NCBI GenBank assembly: GCA_001510575.1
Contig: LNGK01000002.1
Span: forward strand, 1,972,144 to 2,036,143
Source: Knoxdaviesia capensis
Taxonomy: Eukaryota; Ascomycota; Sordariomycetes; Microascales; Gondwanamycetaceae
Reading direction: 5' to 3'
Length of the DNA stretch: 64,000 nucleotides
The notes below the pieces were generated by a model, which searched no databases, was not told the DNA's origin, and saw nothing but the letters and a program-made list of their open reading frames with translations. A program made the translations under genes and the position numbers. Below, piece after piece: positions 43,045 through 54,300 of the stretch; within the stretch, counting starts at the first letter, position 1, and the number at the start of each line of letters is the position of its first letter.

Positions 43045-45804
43045 CTACTTCCCCCCACTCGACGCCCGCCACGCCATCAGCCGCTGGTTCGACAGATCAA
43101 TGAACCCCTCGTAGCGCTCGAGCGCGAGGTCCTTGTCGCGCACCGCGGCTTTCAGCGCCTCGATCTCGCGCGCCGTGTCCTCGCGGTACTTGTCAAAGTC
43201 CTCGCGCGCCTTCGCCAGCTCGCGCCGCAGATCCGCGCGGATCTTCTCGTCCGCCGACGACCCCGGCTTGTTGTAAATCGCCGCCTGGTTCTCCACCAGC
43301 CCGTGCGCCACCTTCTGCGGGTTGCGCGTGATCGCCGCCCGCGCGTTGTAGATGTCGCGCGGCAGCAGGTGCACGTGTGGGTTGTCCGTCTGCAGTTTTT
43401 CCAGCGTCTCGCCAACGCCCGCTCCTGCACTTGTCGACGCCGCCGAAGACGTCGGCGTCGCCGAATTAGCCGTTGATCGCCGAGGGGGGGCACCACCACC
43501 AGATGCAGCAGAAGATGAAGATGTGGAGGATGAGGATGCGGAAGCAGAAGGTTGGGCGGGAGGGTGAGGAACCTTGGATGTGGATGTGGATTTGGATGAG
43601 GGTAAGGACGAGGAGGATGTAATCTCGGTAGACGACGCACCATTTTCCTTGAGAGATTTTACCGCGGCCACCATCTTGCTGTCGAGCTTGCGCGCCGCCG
43701 GGTGCAGCGACGGGCTGTCGCTGGGAGGGTGGTTGTGCTGCAGGTGTTCCACGTTGGGTCGGTAGCGGATGGTCCATTGCGTGCGCTGCTCAATCGCGAA
43801 GAATCCAAACGGACAGTTGCATTTGCGCGACGTCGTCTTGCGTTTGCGCACCTCCGCCGTCACCTTGGTCGGCGGCTTGCCGGCACGGTCGCACACGAAG
43901 AGCACCTTCTTCAGCCCCGGCGCCGTCTTCTTGGACCGGCCGATGACAATCGCGTAGCCCACCGACGTGCAGTACTGTAGCACGCTCTTCTGCACGGCCT
44001 CCAGCGACGGGAAGCTACCGCCCTCGGGCGGCGCCGACATCATCTCGCCCATGGGCTCTCGGGGCACGTACGCTTGCCCGTCCAGCAGTTTCGAGTCCAT
44101 GGTCACGTCGTCGCCGCCCTCGTCGCCGCTGTCGGCGTCCATCTCGTCGCCCGAGGCCTGCGCCTGGACTGCCGCTGCACTCGCTTCGGCATTGGACGAC
44201 GCCTGCACGGCTGCCTGCTGCTGGGCCTGAGCCTGCGCCTGCGGTTGCTGGACCTGAGCCTGCGCCTGCTGCTGAGTCTGCTGGTGCTGTTGGGCCTGCT
44301 GTTGCTGAGCATGTTGCTGCTGGGTCTGGGCTTGCGCTTGAGCCTGCGCTTGAGCTTGCGCTTGCGCCTGGGCCTGGGCCTGGGCCTGAGCCTGAGCTTG
44401 AGCCTGAGCTTGCGCCTGAGCTTGCGCCTGGGCTTGTGCTTGCGCTTGCGCGTGCTGTTGAGCCTGAGCCTGAGCCTGAGCTTGTTGCTGTTGGGCCAGC
44501 TGCTGCTGTTGCTGCTGTTGAGCTTGTTGCTGCTGCTGCTGCTGTTGCGACGAGTTCTGAAGCTGAATCTGCGACAGCTGCGGGGTGGACTGCGCATGGG
44601 GCAGCTGGGCCTGGGCCACCAGATGCGGCGACTGCTGGTGCTGCTGTTGCTGCTGCAGAGCTTGGTGGGCCTGGTGGGAGGTCAGGCTCTGGGCCGAGTG
44701 TGCCGGGTGCACCTGGGGAGCCGAATGGGTCTGGTGGGAAGGATGCGACGGGTGGGATTGCGCCACGGGCCGGCCCGGGTGGGAAGGATGGGCCGATAGC
44801 GCCGGATGGCTTGGGTGGCCGGGGTGGGTTTGATGCGAGAGGTGTTGCGGTTGTGCCTGGTGGGCTTGATGAGACACGTGGGATTGTTGTTGTTGTTGCT
44901 GCTGCTGTTGCTGCTGTTGCTGCTGAGCTTGTTGCTGATGTTGTTGCTGTTGCTGCTGCTGCTGCTGTTGCTGTTGCTGAGCTTGCTGCGACTGGTGGGT
45001 TTGGTGTGCGGCAGATGGGTGGACTTGTTGGTGGGCAGCAGCTTGGTGTGTCTGATGCGCAGCAGCGTGGCCAGGATGTTGGGGTTGCATGGCCTGGTGT
45101 TGCTGGTGGGTGGAAAGCGACTGGCGAGACGGGTGAGAGAGAAGCGACTCGCTCTGGCTCAGCGAGTGCTGGCCCATGGCCTGCTGGTTGATGGAATGCT
45201 GTCCCATGGCCTGCTGCTGGTTGATGGCCTGCTGGTTCAGAGACTGCGGGCCGAGGCCTTGTTGGCCCAGCGCCTGCTGCATCAGGCCCGGCCCGTGCTG
45301 GCCCATCTGTTGGCTCATGGCCTGTTGGGCCTGCTGGCTCATGGCCTGCTGATGGCTCATGGCCTGTTGGTTCATGGCCTGTTGCTGGTTCATGGCTTGT
45401 TGGTTCATGGCTTGCTGTTGGCTCATGGCCTGTTGCTGGCTCATCGACTGGGGGCCGTACAGCATCGACGGTGCTTGCGGCTGCATGGACTGGCGGCCGC
45501 CTCCGCGCTGGCGAGACTGGACAGCCGGGTTGGGCACATGAGTCTGGCTGGCGCGGGGATTCGCCGCCGGAACGGCATTGTTGATGGGGGCTTTCGCATT
45601 GAACATGTGATGGGCGTACGGGTTCTGCTGGGCCTGCTGCGGGGGGTACGCCTGCGACTGGTATGGCGACGGAGAGTGCGAAACCGGGGACTGCTTGTTC
45701 GCGGGGCTGGCGTGGGTAGGAGGATACGGAGCTCTACGGCCAAGACCGACCTGCGGGAAGGTCATTCCCGGGTGGTTGTTGGAGCCCGACCCCAGAGTGG
45801 ACAT
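43045..45804 (-). CDS. Gln-rich protein with FAR1/WRKY-GCM1-type zinc-binding domain
   Basis: This is one exon of 919 aa. Residues 1-150 are Pro/Gln/Ser-rich. Residues about 150-540 are extremely Gln-rich, with MSQQQAMNQ-type repeats, long Gln runs, HPSHP-type repeats and a long alternating Ala-Gln tract (about 430-495). A folded domain follows at about 590-695. It begins FPSLEAVQKSVLQYC, continues LFVCDRAGKPP and RKCNCPFGFFA, and ends HLQHNHPP. The Cys...CxC...HxH spacing and order match the FAR1 DNA-binding domain shared with Mutator-like transposases. A Ser-rich linker leads to RDIYNARAAITRN (about 795) and a C-terminal coiled coil (about 835-900). The DDE transposase core and SWIM finger are absent, so it is probably a domesticated transcription factor, with Gln tracts as activation or condensate-forming regions. 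That role is inferred. A ~5.5-kb upstream region contains clustered motifs. Confidence 0.85.
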   Translation of the reverse strand: MSTLGSGSNNHPGMTFPQVGLGRRAPYPPTHASPANKQSPVSHSPSPYQSQAYPPQQAQQNPYAHHMFNAKAPINNAVPAANPRASQTHVPNPAVQSRQRGGGRQSMQPQAPSMLYGPQSMSQQQAMSQQQAMNQQAMNQQQAMNQQAMSHQQAMSQQAQQAMSQQMGQHGPGLMQQALGQQGLGPQSLNQQAINQQQAMGQHSINQQAMGQHSLSQSESLLSHPSRQSLSTHQQHQAMQPQHPGHAAAHQTHQAAAHQQVHPSAAHQTHQSQQAQQQQQQQQQQQQQHQQQAQQQQQQQQQQQQQQSHVSHQAHQAQPQHLSHQTHPGHPSHPALSAHPSHPGRPVAQSHPSHPSHQTHSAPQVHPAHSAQSLTSHQAHQALQQQQQHQQSPHLVAQAQLPHAQSTPQLSQIQLQNSSQQQQQQQQAQQQQQQQLAQQQQAQAQAQAQQHAQAQAQAQAQAQAQAQAQAQAQAQAQAQAQAQAQAQAQAQAQTQQQHAQQQQAQQHQQTQQQAQAQVQQPQAQAQAQQQAAVQASSNAEASAAAVQAQASGDEMDADSGDEGGDDVTMDSKLLDGQAYVPREPMGEMMSAPPEGGSFPSLEAVQKSVLQYCTSVGYAIVIGRSKKTAPGLKKVLFVCDRAGKPPTKVTAEVRKRKTTSRKCNCPFGFFAIEQRTQWTIRYRPNVEHLQHNHPPSDSPSLHPAARKLDSKMVAAVKSLKENGASSTEITSSSSLPSSKSTSTSKVPHPPAQPSASASSSSTSSSSAASGGGAPPRRSTANSATPTSSAASTSAGAGVGETLEKLQTDNPHVHLLPRDIYNARAAITRNPQKVAHGLVENQAAIYNKPGSSADEKIRADLRRELAKAREDFDKYREDTAREIEALKAAVRDKDLALERYEGFIDLSNQRLMAWRASSGGK

Positions 45805-46536
45805 GATGGGCCGGGGCCGACGGCCGAAGCAAGAACGAGCGAAGGGGGGGGTGTGAGTTGTTGGTTGAACAATTCGAGCGATCTCGATGGGACCGGCGAC
45901 GGCAGATGGTCGAATGTGGGACGAGTACCGGTCTCGCTCTCCGGGTTGTTTTGTTCTAGCTCTCGTAGGGTGTATGAGATTTACCAGTGGAAAAAATGGC
46001 GTCGATCAAGGGCTAGAGATTAACGAGGTCGAGAAGGGTTCGGGAAGATCGAAGGGTGTGTCTTTTTTGGAATCGGCAACGACAGGATGAGGCTATTGAC
46101 AGAGGTGTGTAAAAGCAGAAGAGGGGACCGAGATGAGATGACGGAGAGAGAGAGAAAGAGGAGGCGAAGAGGACGAACGAAGGACGACGGTGTAAGAATA
46201 TTTCGGACCAGAACACGGGTGTGTGTCTACAAGCAACGAGGCCAAAACAGTGGATGCGGGTTACCTCTCTTCACACGGTTTTGGGGGTGCGCGCTCATCA
46301 GATTCGGCGATTCAGGGCTGTGATGCACAAAATCGAAGGATGTTGGTATAGCTTCAAGTGCAGTTCGAGTGTGCAAGAACAATTGCGAAAGGCGCGGGTC
46401 GGATTTCTTTCGTCTTTACTTCGTGGATGCGCGAAAATTCCAGGTGGAGGGAAGAAGTGGAATTGAATGTTTCGATGATAGACGCGCGAAACACCACAAA
46501 AAAAGAAAAAGGGAAAAAAGAACGCGGTATGATGGT

Positions 46537-46555
46537 ACACAGTGTCACACTGTGT
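46537..46555. promoter_or_regulatory. Perfect palindrome ACACAGTGT-C-ACACTGTGT
   Basis: Two 9-bp arms form an exact inverted repeat with a single-base spacer, about 735 bp upstream of the Gln-rich gene's start codon. The half-site CACTGTG is the same motif that clusters at 47988-48472. The architecture is typical of a site for a dimeric DNA-binding protein. Confidence 0.5.
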
Positions 46556-47987
46556 GGCAAGACGGGCCCAAGCAGCAGCAAAGTGCGCGGTCGCGTAAGA
46601 GAAAAAAGGCGGGGGGAAAAGAGAAAAAACAAACACCGGTCGAGTCCACGAAAAAGGACCGACAAAAAAAGATATCAAGGGTTCCAAGACCTCGCGATAT
46701 CTGAAAACGGAGAGAGCCGGACGAAGATGGAGGCCTCGAAAATACAAAATCGATGGCTATAAGAGTCTCTCTTCTTTTTTCTCAAAAGAGTCTCACAGTA
46801 TACACAGGGAAAAGCAACGACGATATCGATTGAAAAAAGGAAGCGGAGAAGAAAAAGAAACGATGACGTTGTCACGGCAGGCAGAAAGAGCAGGACCGAT
46901 CAAGGGCGATTAAACAGCCGACGACACACGCGCGGATACGAAGGCCTAATGGTCATTCGACGACAGGGAAGGAACAACGACGTCGAAGATGTGTGGAACA
47001 AATCATAGAGACAGGGTTCTAATACAGAGGGAGTCGGCCGATGAAGGTTCGTCGATGTGTGTTTGTATGGAGAGAGAGAGAGTGTGTGTGTGTTTTATGT
47101 AGGGGTCGATATAAACCAGGCCACTCACGGAGACGATATTGTATCGGGCCAACAAACACCACCACCAACGACTGTTTTGGGGTGGGAGGGGGAGGGGGGC
47201 GGGAGATGGAAAAGAGAAGAGACTGGGGGTGAAATGACAAAAATATGGTTCTTCACGCTGAAATCTTCACAAGGGACGGAAGCACAAACAAACGAACAGG
47301 ACGAGGGAGAATAGTAAGAAAAAAAAACCAAAAGAAAAGAGGGAAAAAAGAGGATGAAAAGGGGGGGGTGGGCAAGATGGGAGGCGATGGAGCCAAACAG
47401 CACAGGTGGTTTTATTCTTTTGGGGTTAAATCTTGCTGCGTGTGCGCGCGTTTGCAGGTATGGAGATAAACACAAGAGAGGAGGAAGGAAGGGGAAGAGG
47501 GAAAAGGTACAACAGGAAGGAGGTGTCGGAATTTTCTGGGGGTGTCTATTATGTTTTGGACTGAAAAGAACGAGAGAGAGAGAATGAGAGAATTAATGGA
47601 TGTGGAGGGTGTCCGGAGTAGTGTGAGACTGGGAAGTTTTTTGGGAGGAGTGTGAAAGTTTGTGGAGGATGGAGGGAGGGTGAGAAAAAGAAAAACACAG
47701 GAGCAGAAATAAAACCGGAGGGAAAATAATAAACGGAGGAGAAAAGGAAAGAACAAAAGGAGTGTGATGAGGAAACAGGAAGAACTGGGGGGGGCCCAGA
47801 ATGATGGAAGGACCCCGTTAGCACGATATACCGTGAAAATGGCCAGAGGTGGCAAAAAGAACCCGAGCGAGAATTTTGCGATATACGGGTGGGGCTAAAA
47901 ATACCCCGTATAACCCGGGACTCCCATTTGCTGGAAATTTCGGGTGAGATCATCACTCCCCCCCTTTACCCTAGCACTCTGAGACAC

Positions 47988-48472
47988 ACAGTGACTGCAC
48001 TGTGGTCATTTTGCAGGGACGCTGAGGCGTGTTCGACCCGGGCACACACCAATATACAGCACTAGTCACTGTGTGTGCACTGTGGCTCTAACTGGTGCCT
48101 GGGACCCAGTGTGCAGTGGGTCTTCGCACTGTCCTTGGGTCAACTTTTCTTGCCTGTAGGAGGTTCTCGAAGCGGTCCGTTTGCTGCCTTTCAGCACAGT
48201 CCCCTCATGAGCCATATGCACTGTTTCCCACAGGATTATACCACAGTGTCCGCGCCATCTCGGACCATCCAGCCTAAAAAAAAGGGAAAGAAAGAAAGAA
48301 TACACCACACACTTTTTCTGGTGATCGCCCGCGCCCCCGTGTACACATACATCTGGCCCCGCCCACGTCTCGAGCCCCTCGGGAGTGCGCCGTGTCCTGC
48401 ACAGTACAGGAGACATGTGGACAGTGCCATTGCCGCAGTGTCTCACCGACTTTCGTGCAGTGGCCGCACTGT
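47988..48472. promoter_or_regulatory. Cluster of nine CACTGT/ACAGTG hexamers
   Basis: Exact hexamers start at 47988, 47998, 48067, 48078, 48127, 48219, 48243, 48421 and 48467, on both orientations. About 0.24 would be expected by chance in 485 bp at equal base frequencies. Variants such as GCAGTG and ACAGTAC are interspersed. The cluster lies 2.2-2.7 kb upstream of the Gln-rich FAR1-type gene. Confidence 0.45.
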
Positions 48473-49600
48473 ATACAAGGCCTCTCCACGTATCGTGGCC
48501 GGATCTCCCGGCCTGGAGGAAGTACCCACACAGTACGCACGCCCCGGCCCGGGGGTGATTTGGTTTTTGTTATGGCGTGTCTTTCCACTGCGCGCCAAGT
48601 TTCAGTCTCCGGTATGGGGGGGCGTTTGCAGAGGGAAATCTTCCATTTCCGAGTATCACGAAGATTGTGGGCAGAAAATCATCGTGACTTGGGGGTTTGT
48701 TCTGCTGTCCGAGGAAATCTTCTCAAAACATCCGCATGTTTGTGTTTCCCCGCGGGACACACCGTCTCTCACTTGTACAGTACTGCAATGCAATTTATCT
48801 ATCTATACTATATATATATATACTGCATAGAGGAGAACCCCCCGCGTTGCCTGCTTCTCGGGTATCTCTCTGCACCCATATCGCACACGACACCGCCACG
48901 ATGCCTGAGTGCGGCACCGAGAGCAACACAGGGCAGCATCTGGCCTCTCGAGCCCTCTCCACTCGATGGCACCAGGAAGACAAATCATCGACGATATCAC
49001 GCATTTCAGACCGTGATTGGCCTTCGCGCCAGGCTGCGGCTTCGACATGTTCCATCGTGCCCCCCCGCCGCCACCACACGGGCTCGTGTGTCAATGTCTC
49101 GCTCTTCGAGTACTGCCACACGTCTGTGTTGCTCTCTGTCCAAGGCTCCAAGCCCCATCACGGCGAAGCAACTCCCATCAAAGCCTCGATGGTGCCTGGC
49201 GGTGATGCCACCCAGCCCTTCCCTCTCCTCTTCAGATATGCATCTTCACCACCCTTCCGACTGCACCTCTGCTGCACACTGCACTGCACACATATGATAT
49301 GCAGCTGTCCTGCTTGTTTTTGCTAGCGAACAAAAGAAACTCTCCCACTACTGTGTGTGATATGTAGCAGTATGTCGGTTCCCGTCTGTACTGAATGTGT
49401 ACGTTCATATTTGCTTTTTTCTCTCCTCAAGCACCAACATAATATCTCCCATTCCAGCGTAACCTACCAGTTTCTTCTTTCCACGCCCCCCAGAAATCCA
49501 TCGTTTCCTCCCAGAACATGTGCGTGTGTGTGTGTGCATAGCAAGAGCCACCACGGCACTTCAAGTTTACCCGTGTATGTCCCCATTTCCCGCGTCGACG

Positions 49601-49614
49601 CCCCCCCCCCCCCC
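49601..49614. repeat. C14 homopolymer
   Basis: This is an uninterrupted run of 14 C, preceded by CGACG. The exact length should be treated with caution because such runs are error-prone in sequencing. Confidence 0.9.
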
Positions 49615-50985
49615 TCGTGACAGAACGAACAGGGTCTAGGGTATATCGACGCTGCAAGAAGAAAAGGGTACCAGCTCTGGTATTATTGCAAAGTTTGCTC
49701 TTTTTTTTTTTTTTCTTTCTTGCGTGGTGATTAGCCAGGAACGTCTCGATTTAAGTTAAAAAGGGGGCGTTGGAATAGAAAATCCCCTCTTTCGTCCTTT
49801 CTCTCTGTTCAATGGCTGACATAATAATCCCTCAATGACTTCGTTTTCCCCTTTTTTTAGTCCGTTTCTCTCAGGTGTTTTTTTGCACCCCCATATTTCG
49901 CCTTTCCAACCAACTTGTACCCTTCTCTCCTTCCGGTTTTTCTCCCGCCCACCCCCAGATCACCCACCACACATCCCTTTCTTCGGTGTGTTAACCGCAT
50001 TTTTTTTTTCCCTCGGTCACCACCCACGCACACCTTTGTTAATATGGGCCACGTCTCATGGAGGCGGCCCCGATTCATTGTAGACGCCCCCCCCCACCTT
50101 CCCCAGTCCAACAGTGTCTTCTATCCTGCCGCCACAGGCACCCCTTTCACCCTAACGAACTTCACCTGGACCCTCATCGATGCTGCTCAAGATATGAGCA
50201 TATCGTAGGCTTGCTCTCGTAGGGCTGGATGCATCTCCCTCTCATACCCCCCTCCCCAAAAGAAACGAACTCCTCGCGCCCATTCCCATGTAACCCAACT
50301 GGCCAATATCGACGAGTCCACACACACCCACCGAACGACAATCACCAGACACACACCGCATCAAGCCGTTATGGACTCCCTTGTAAATACCTGGTCCTCT
50401 CACGCACACATCCCCCAACCCAACGCCCTCTCCAACACGCCCCCCTCCCACATCATATGGAGTAGTTCCGGACATGGCACGGTAGCTGTCCAGGAGCTCC
50501 CACCTCCAGTTCCAAGTCCAGCTAGCTTCTCGATTGGATGTAAACTCGTCTTCCACCACCCGCTTCAGCCCTGTCTGCCCTACCATCGCCAGCAGGCCGA
50601 CGCGTATAGAGAAAGAGAAGGGCAGGATCTGAATTTGCCCTCCTCTACTCGCAGAGCTTACCCGCCTCAGTGTCAAGATGCACTCCGTCGAGCGTGGACT
50701 CTGGTACAAGGGCCCCGACCACATGCCCACTCAAGCTCCCAGAACCACTCAATCGGGTCCTGCTGAACTCCGACCCCAATCCTGATGAAAGATATGTCCC
50801 GTAGTGGTATCAACTATTGGAACATGTTTCCTTCTTTTTACCCCCTCCACCATCAAGTCAATTGGCATCTCACCATTCTTTTTACTCGACCATACGATCA
50901 CATGCAAATAGAATTGAGGTGTAATCCTGGCAAATACGCCGGAAATTTCACGAAATTTCAGTTCGAACTGACAGATTACAGGACC

Positions 50986-51000
50986 AACCCTAACCCTAAC
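50986..51000. repeat. Interstitial telomere-type repeat (AACCCTAACCCTAAC)
   Basis: Two and a half units of the fungal telomere repeat CCCTAA lie about 330 bp beyond the stop codon of the C2H2 gene. A 12-bp palindrome CAGTTCGAACTG (50959-50970) and a tandem GAAATTTCA repeat lie directly to its left. Confidence 0.8.
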
Positions 51001-51330
51001 ACACGCGTGTGGTGGTGTCTTGTACATACCAGATATACATTCTAAACAGCAAGAAACGCCAGACTTCAACTAACAACCATTCAAAAGTGGATTGTAATAT
51101 CCACCTAAAAACACATAAAATCATTAAACAGCGCGAGACTTGCTTGCTATCGCAATACACTGAAAAAAAAACCCCCCAAAAGAACAAAAAAACCGGAAAG
51201 CTCAGATATAGACTGGCTGGGGGAATATCGGACAAGAAAAAAAGAAAGGAAGAAAAAGGAAATTATAATTAGGTGGATGTAAAGGGGACGAAGAGAGGCG
51301 ACTGGGAAAGGAAGTGAGCGTTCAAGCCCC

Positions 51331-54300
51331 TCAATCCTCATCACCACGCTTCCGCTTCTTCTTCGCCGGCCGCTTAGCCGCCGGTCCATGAGTGTCCACA
51401 AAGTGGTTCTTCTCAATCTGGTGCTGCCGCAGATTGTCCGGCCGATTCCGGTACTGGCTCCAGCACCCCGGGAACGGACACTTGTAGATCTTCGGCGGCT
51501 CGTTGGCGTGCTGCAGCTTCCGGTGCTTGGCCATGCTACCCTTGAACCAGCGCGGATCTCCGTGCGGCCGGTAGTCGCACAGTTCACAGTGGTCGTCGGC
51601 GTGCACTTTGCCGGCTGCTGCTTCTGCTGTGGCAGCCGCAGCGGCGGTAGCAGACTGATCAAGTTGCGGAGACAGGGATGCCGAGGGAACTGGCGACGAT
51701 GATGACGAAGAAGCAGCTGTGGTGGGCGCAGACGGCGAAGTAGATCCTAGCGTAGACGGCGCAGAGTCGGGCAGGCTTTCGGGAGACAAACTTGTAGGCC
51801 ACTGGCTTGAAGCTGGGGCTTCAACTTTCGGCAACGGCTGAATACCAGAAGCCCGCAGAAGAGAATAGTGGGAGTCAAATACCATTTTCGCATCTTCGTT
51901 GGAACCAGAAGCATGGGATTCAGGTATCGTTACTGCCCAGGTGGACGAAGGAACCGAATCCGAGTTTACCAGAGCCGTGCTTTGTTCGTATGTGAAGATG
52001 TCCGACGACGCAGTAGAGTCAGACGAAAAGTTGAGATACTTGTCTAGGGAGACGTCGAACTCGTCACATTTGAGCTGATCAGATGCAAGTGAAGCAGAGT
52101 GAACACCGAGAGAATCAGAACTTATGGCCAGGGGGCCAGGGTTGCCGTCATCGTCGCGACCATAGTTGGAAGAACCAAAGCCAAACGCAGAAGCAGAATC
52201 AACCGAAGACATGAAAGCCGTGTTCGAGGAGATCAAATCAGAGCTAGGAGCCACTGGATTTGGAACCATGCCGAATGTGCCAGCACCAAGAGAGACAGAA
52301 GGAGACGAGCGGGATTGAGCCATGATGGTTCCCTCACGAATAATGAGGAAGACCATGTGCCGCATCAGGTCGATCGTAAGAGCGTAGTAGGATTGTCGGG
52401 AGGAAAACGCGGGGAGCTGGTCTTGATAGGTATACAAAATATCAAACTGGTTCCGAACAAAAGGCGCGAAGTCATCCACAAAAATCGTAGTGTCGAGACA
52501 GACCTGGGCAGCATGCAGAATCTCAAGCTCTGCTCTTCGCAATGTTACAATTGAGCCGGAAACAAGATTGTGACACAGTTGCTGTATTGCCTGAGCGAAA
52601 GCCGGGGACTCGCTTTCATAGCGCTGCTTGACCGAGAGAATGACAGGGCTGAGAGCTTGCAGAAGAGGAGACTCGGACGGGACAGAAACCGCCGGCATAT
52701 TCAATTTATCCTGGGAAGCTCTAGCCACCACGGCGGACGCAGCATCATTCGCGTGCTTGGTATACAGCGGCGACGCAGCGACCTCGGGCGACGTGGAGGA
52801 GCAGGCAGCATATTCAAGTTCTAGATGAAACCTAGTCAGTAAGAGATACTCAATGGCACCTTCATGGCACATATAAACATTGTGATCTATGGGAGATCCA
52901 AGAGAAAAGGAACGAAACTTACCATCAAGGAAAAACCGGGAAACAGTGATCAGAGCATCATCTCTATGGCGAACTCGGCGTCCATCGTCACGTTCCTTGC
53001 CCTTCCGACTACCCGACCGCGAGATAACACCAGAGAACTGCGACAGCATGATCTCAGCATCATCCAGGGCCACGGGCTCCGTTTCAGTGGGCTGCCAGAT
53101 GGCCCGCACCAGATCGGAGAACTGGACACGCAGCGACTGCTCAAACCGGGTGCCGTAGGAGAGGGCATGGGTGAAGAGTTCGCGAACGTGTGATTGCGCA
53201 GCTTCCTGGTACGTCACCAGCGACATGCAGTACGCGAGGTGGACCATGCAGATAAAGTCCAGCGAGGCATCTCCAGACGCAGCCATGAGAGTCTCCGCGG
53301 CACTGCTGTTGCCAGATGTGAGGCAGATATTCAGAGCCTTGACGGCGCGCGAGGCCACCGCAGGCAGCGGCAGCGAACACAGCTGCTGAGCAAAAGTGTT
53401 CTTGGAGAAGAGATCTGACTGCTCACGGAGCTTAGCAAGCGATGAGATGTGATGGGCGCTGAGAGCATCCCAGACGGAGCCAACCAGCGATGCAGGGTCG
53501 ACTGAAGTTGTGGGAGAGGCGCTGGAGGAAGCCAAAGTCTCCAGGAGGAGATGCACGGAGGCACTGGGTGCATTGGCCACGGGACCCGACACAGAGTCGA
53601 CCTGGGTGATGGGGGCGATGTCGGGATGAGCAGCCGTTGATAGCTGACTGACAAATCCCTTCACATCGACGGTCTCTGTGGAAGGAGCTGTAGCGTCATT
53701 CATAGCCGACGGGAAGGCCGGCATGAAGAGATTGCCATCAATGGTGCCAAATCGAGAAGGCTCACAAGACGTTCCAAAGACATCTGTATCCAAAAAGCCG
53801 TGGGTATCGGCGCAGAACTGAGCCATGTCAACATCCATGTCATTATCAATGGGGATAGTTGAAGGCGACGTAAGGTCGGTAGCGGTGCTGCCGCTCCAGG
53901 CAGACACGGGAGATATGCCAGTGCTGGTTGTTTCGGTGCTGCGGCCACTCTCGGCGCTGGCGGCGCTCGAATTCGACCGGAGCGAAGAGCTGGGAGCGAG
54001 CAGCTTGCTCCGGGTCTTGACCTTGTGCTGGTCATCGAAGCTGCTCATGATGGAGAGCTGCAGCGAAGGCCGGGGGCAATCGATGTCCATGTCGTCAAGA
54101 TCTCCCATTGGGGACGGAGATCGGATCCAGTCATGGTCCGAATCATCAGAGGACGAGAGGCAGAGATGCGGCTCCGACTCAAGTTCAGCCAGGAAATCAG
54201 ACATGTCCGCAGACAGCGGCGCGAAGTTCTGAGACCGCTCAGCCGATACCTGGTCAGGGATTGATGCCTGCATTTGGGACAGGCTCGCGTTGAATTGGTC

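Larger units (their letters stand above)
45805..51330. other. 5.5-kb spacer upstream of the Gln-rich gene
   Basis: Bases 45805-47960 are purine-rich on +, so the Gln-rich gene has a ~2-kb CT-rich upstream/leader tract. Bases 47985-48540 carry a dense field of CACTGT/ACAGTG hexamers. Further on are a TA tract near 48805-48826, a C14 tract (49601-49614), T-rich stretches and, near the C2H2 gene end, a telomere-like repeat (50986-51000). Several open frames of 100-300 codons overlap each other (for example 48075-48830 and 48392-49297, +). They have no domain and no frame preference, and I do not call them. Confidence 0.5.

Noticed and set aside
48075..49297. Protein gene(s) from overlapping + strand frames of 251 and 301 codons
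   Set aside because: The frames overlap in different phases, have no domain and contain many Cys/His/Ser typical of non-coding sequence. The region is a motif-rich spacer.
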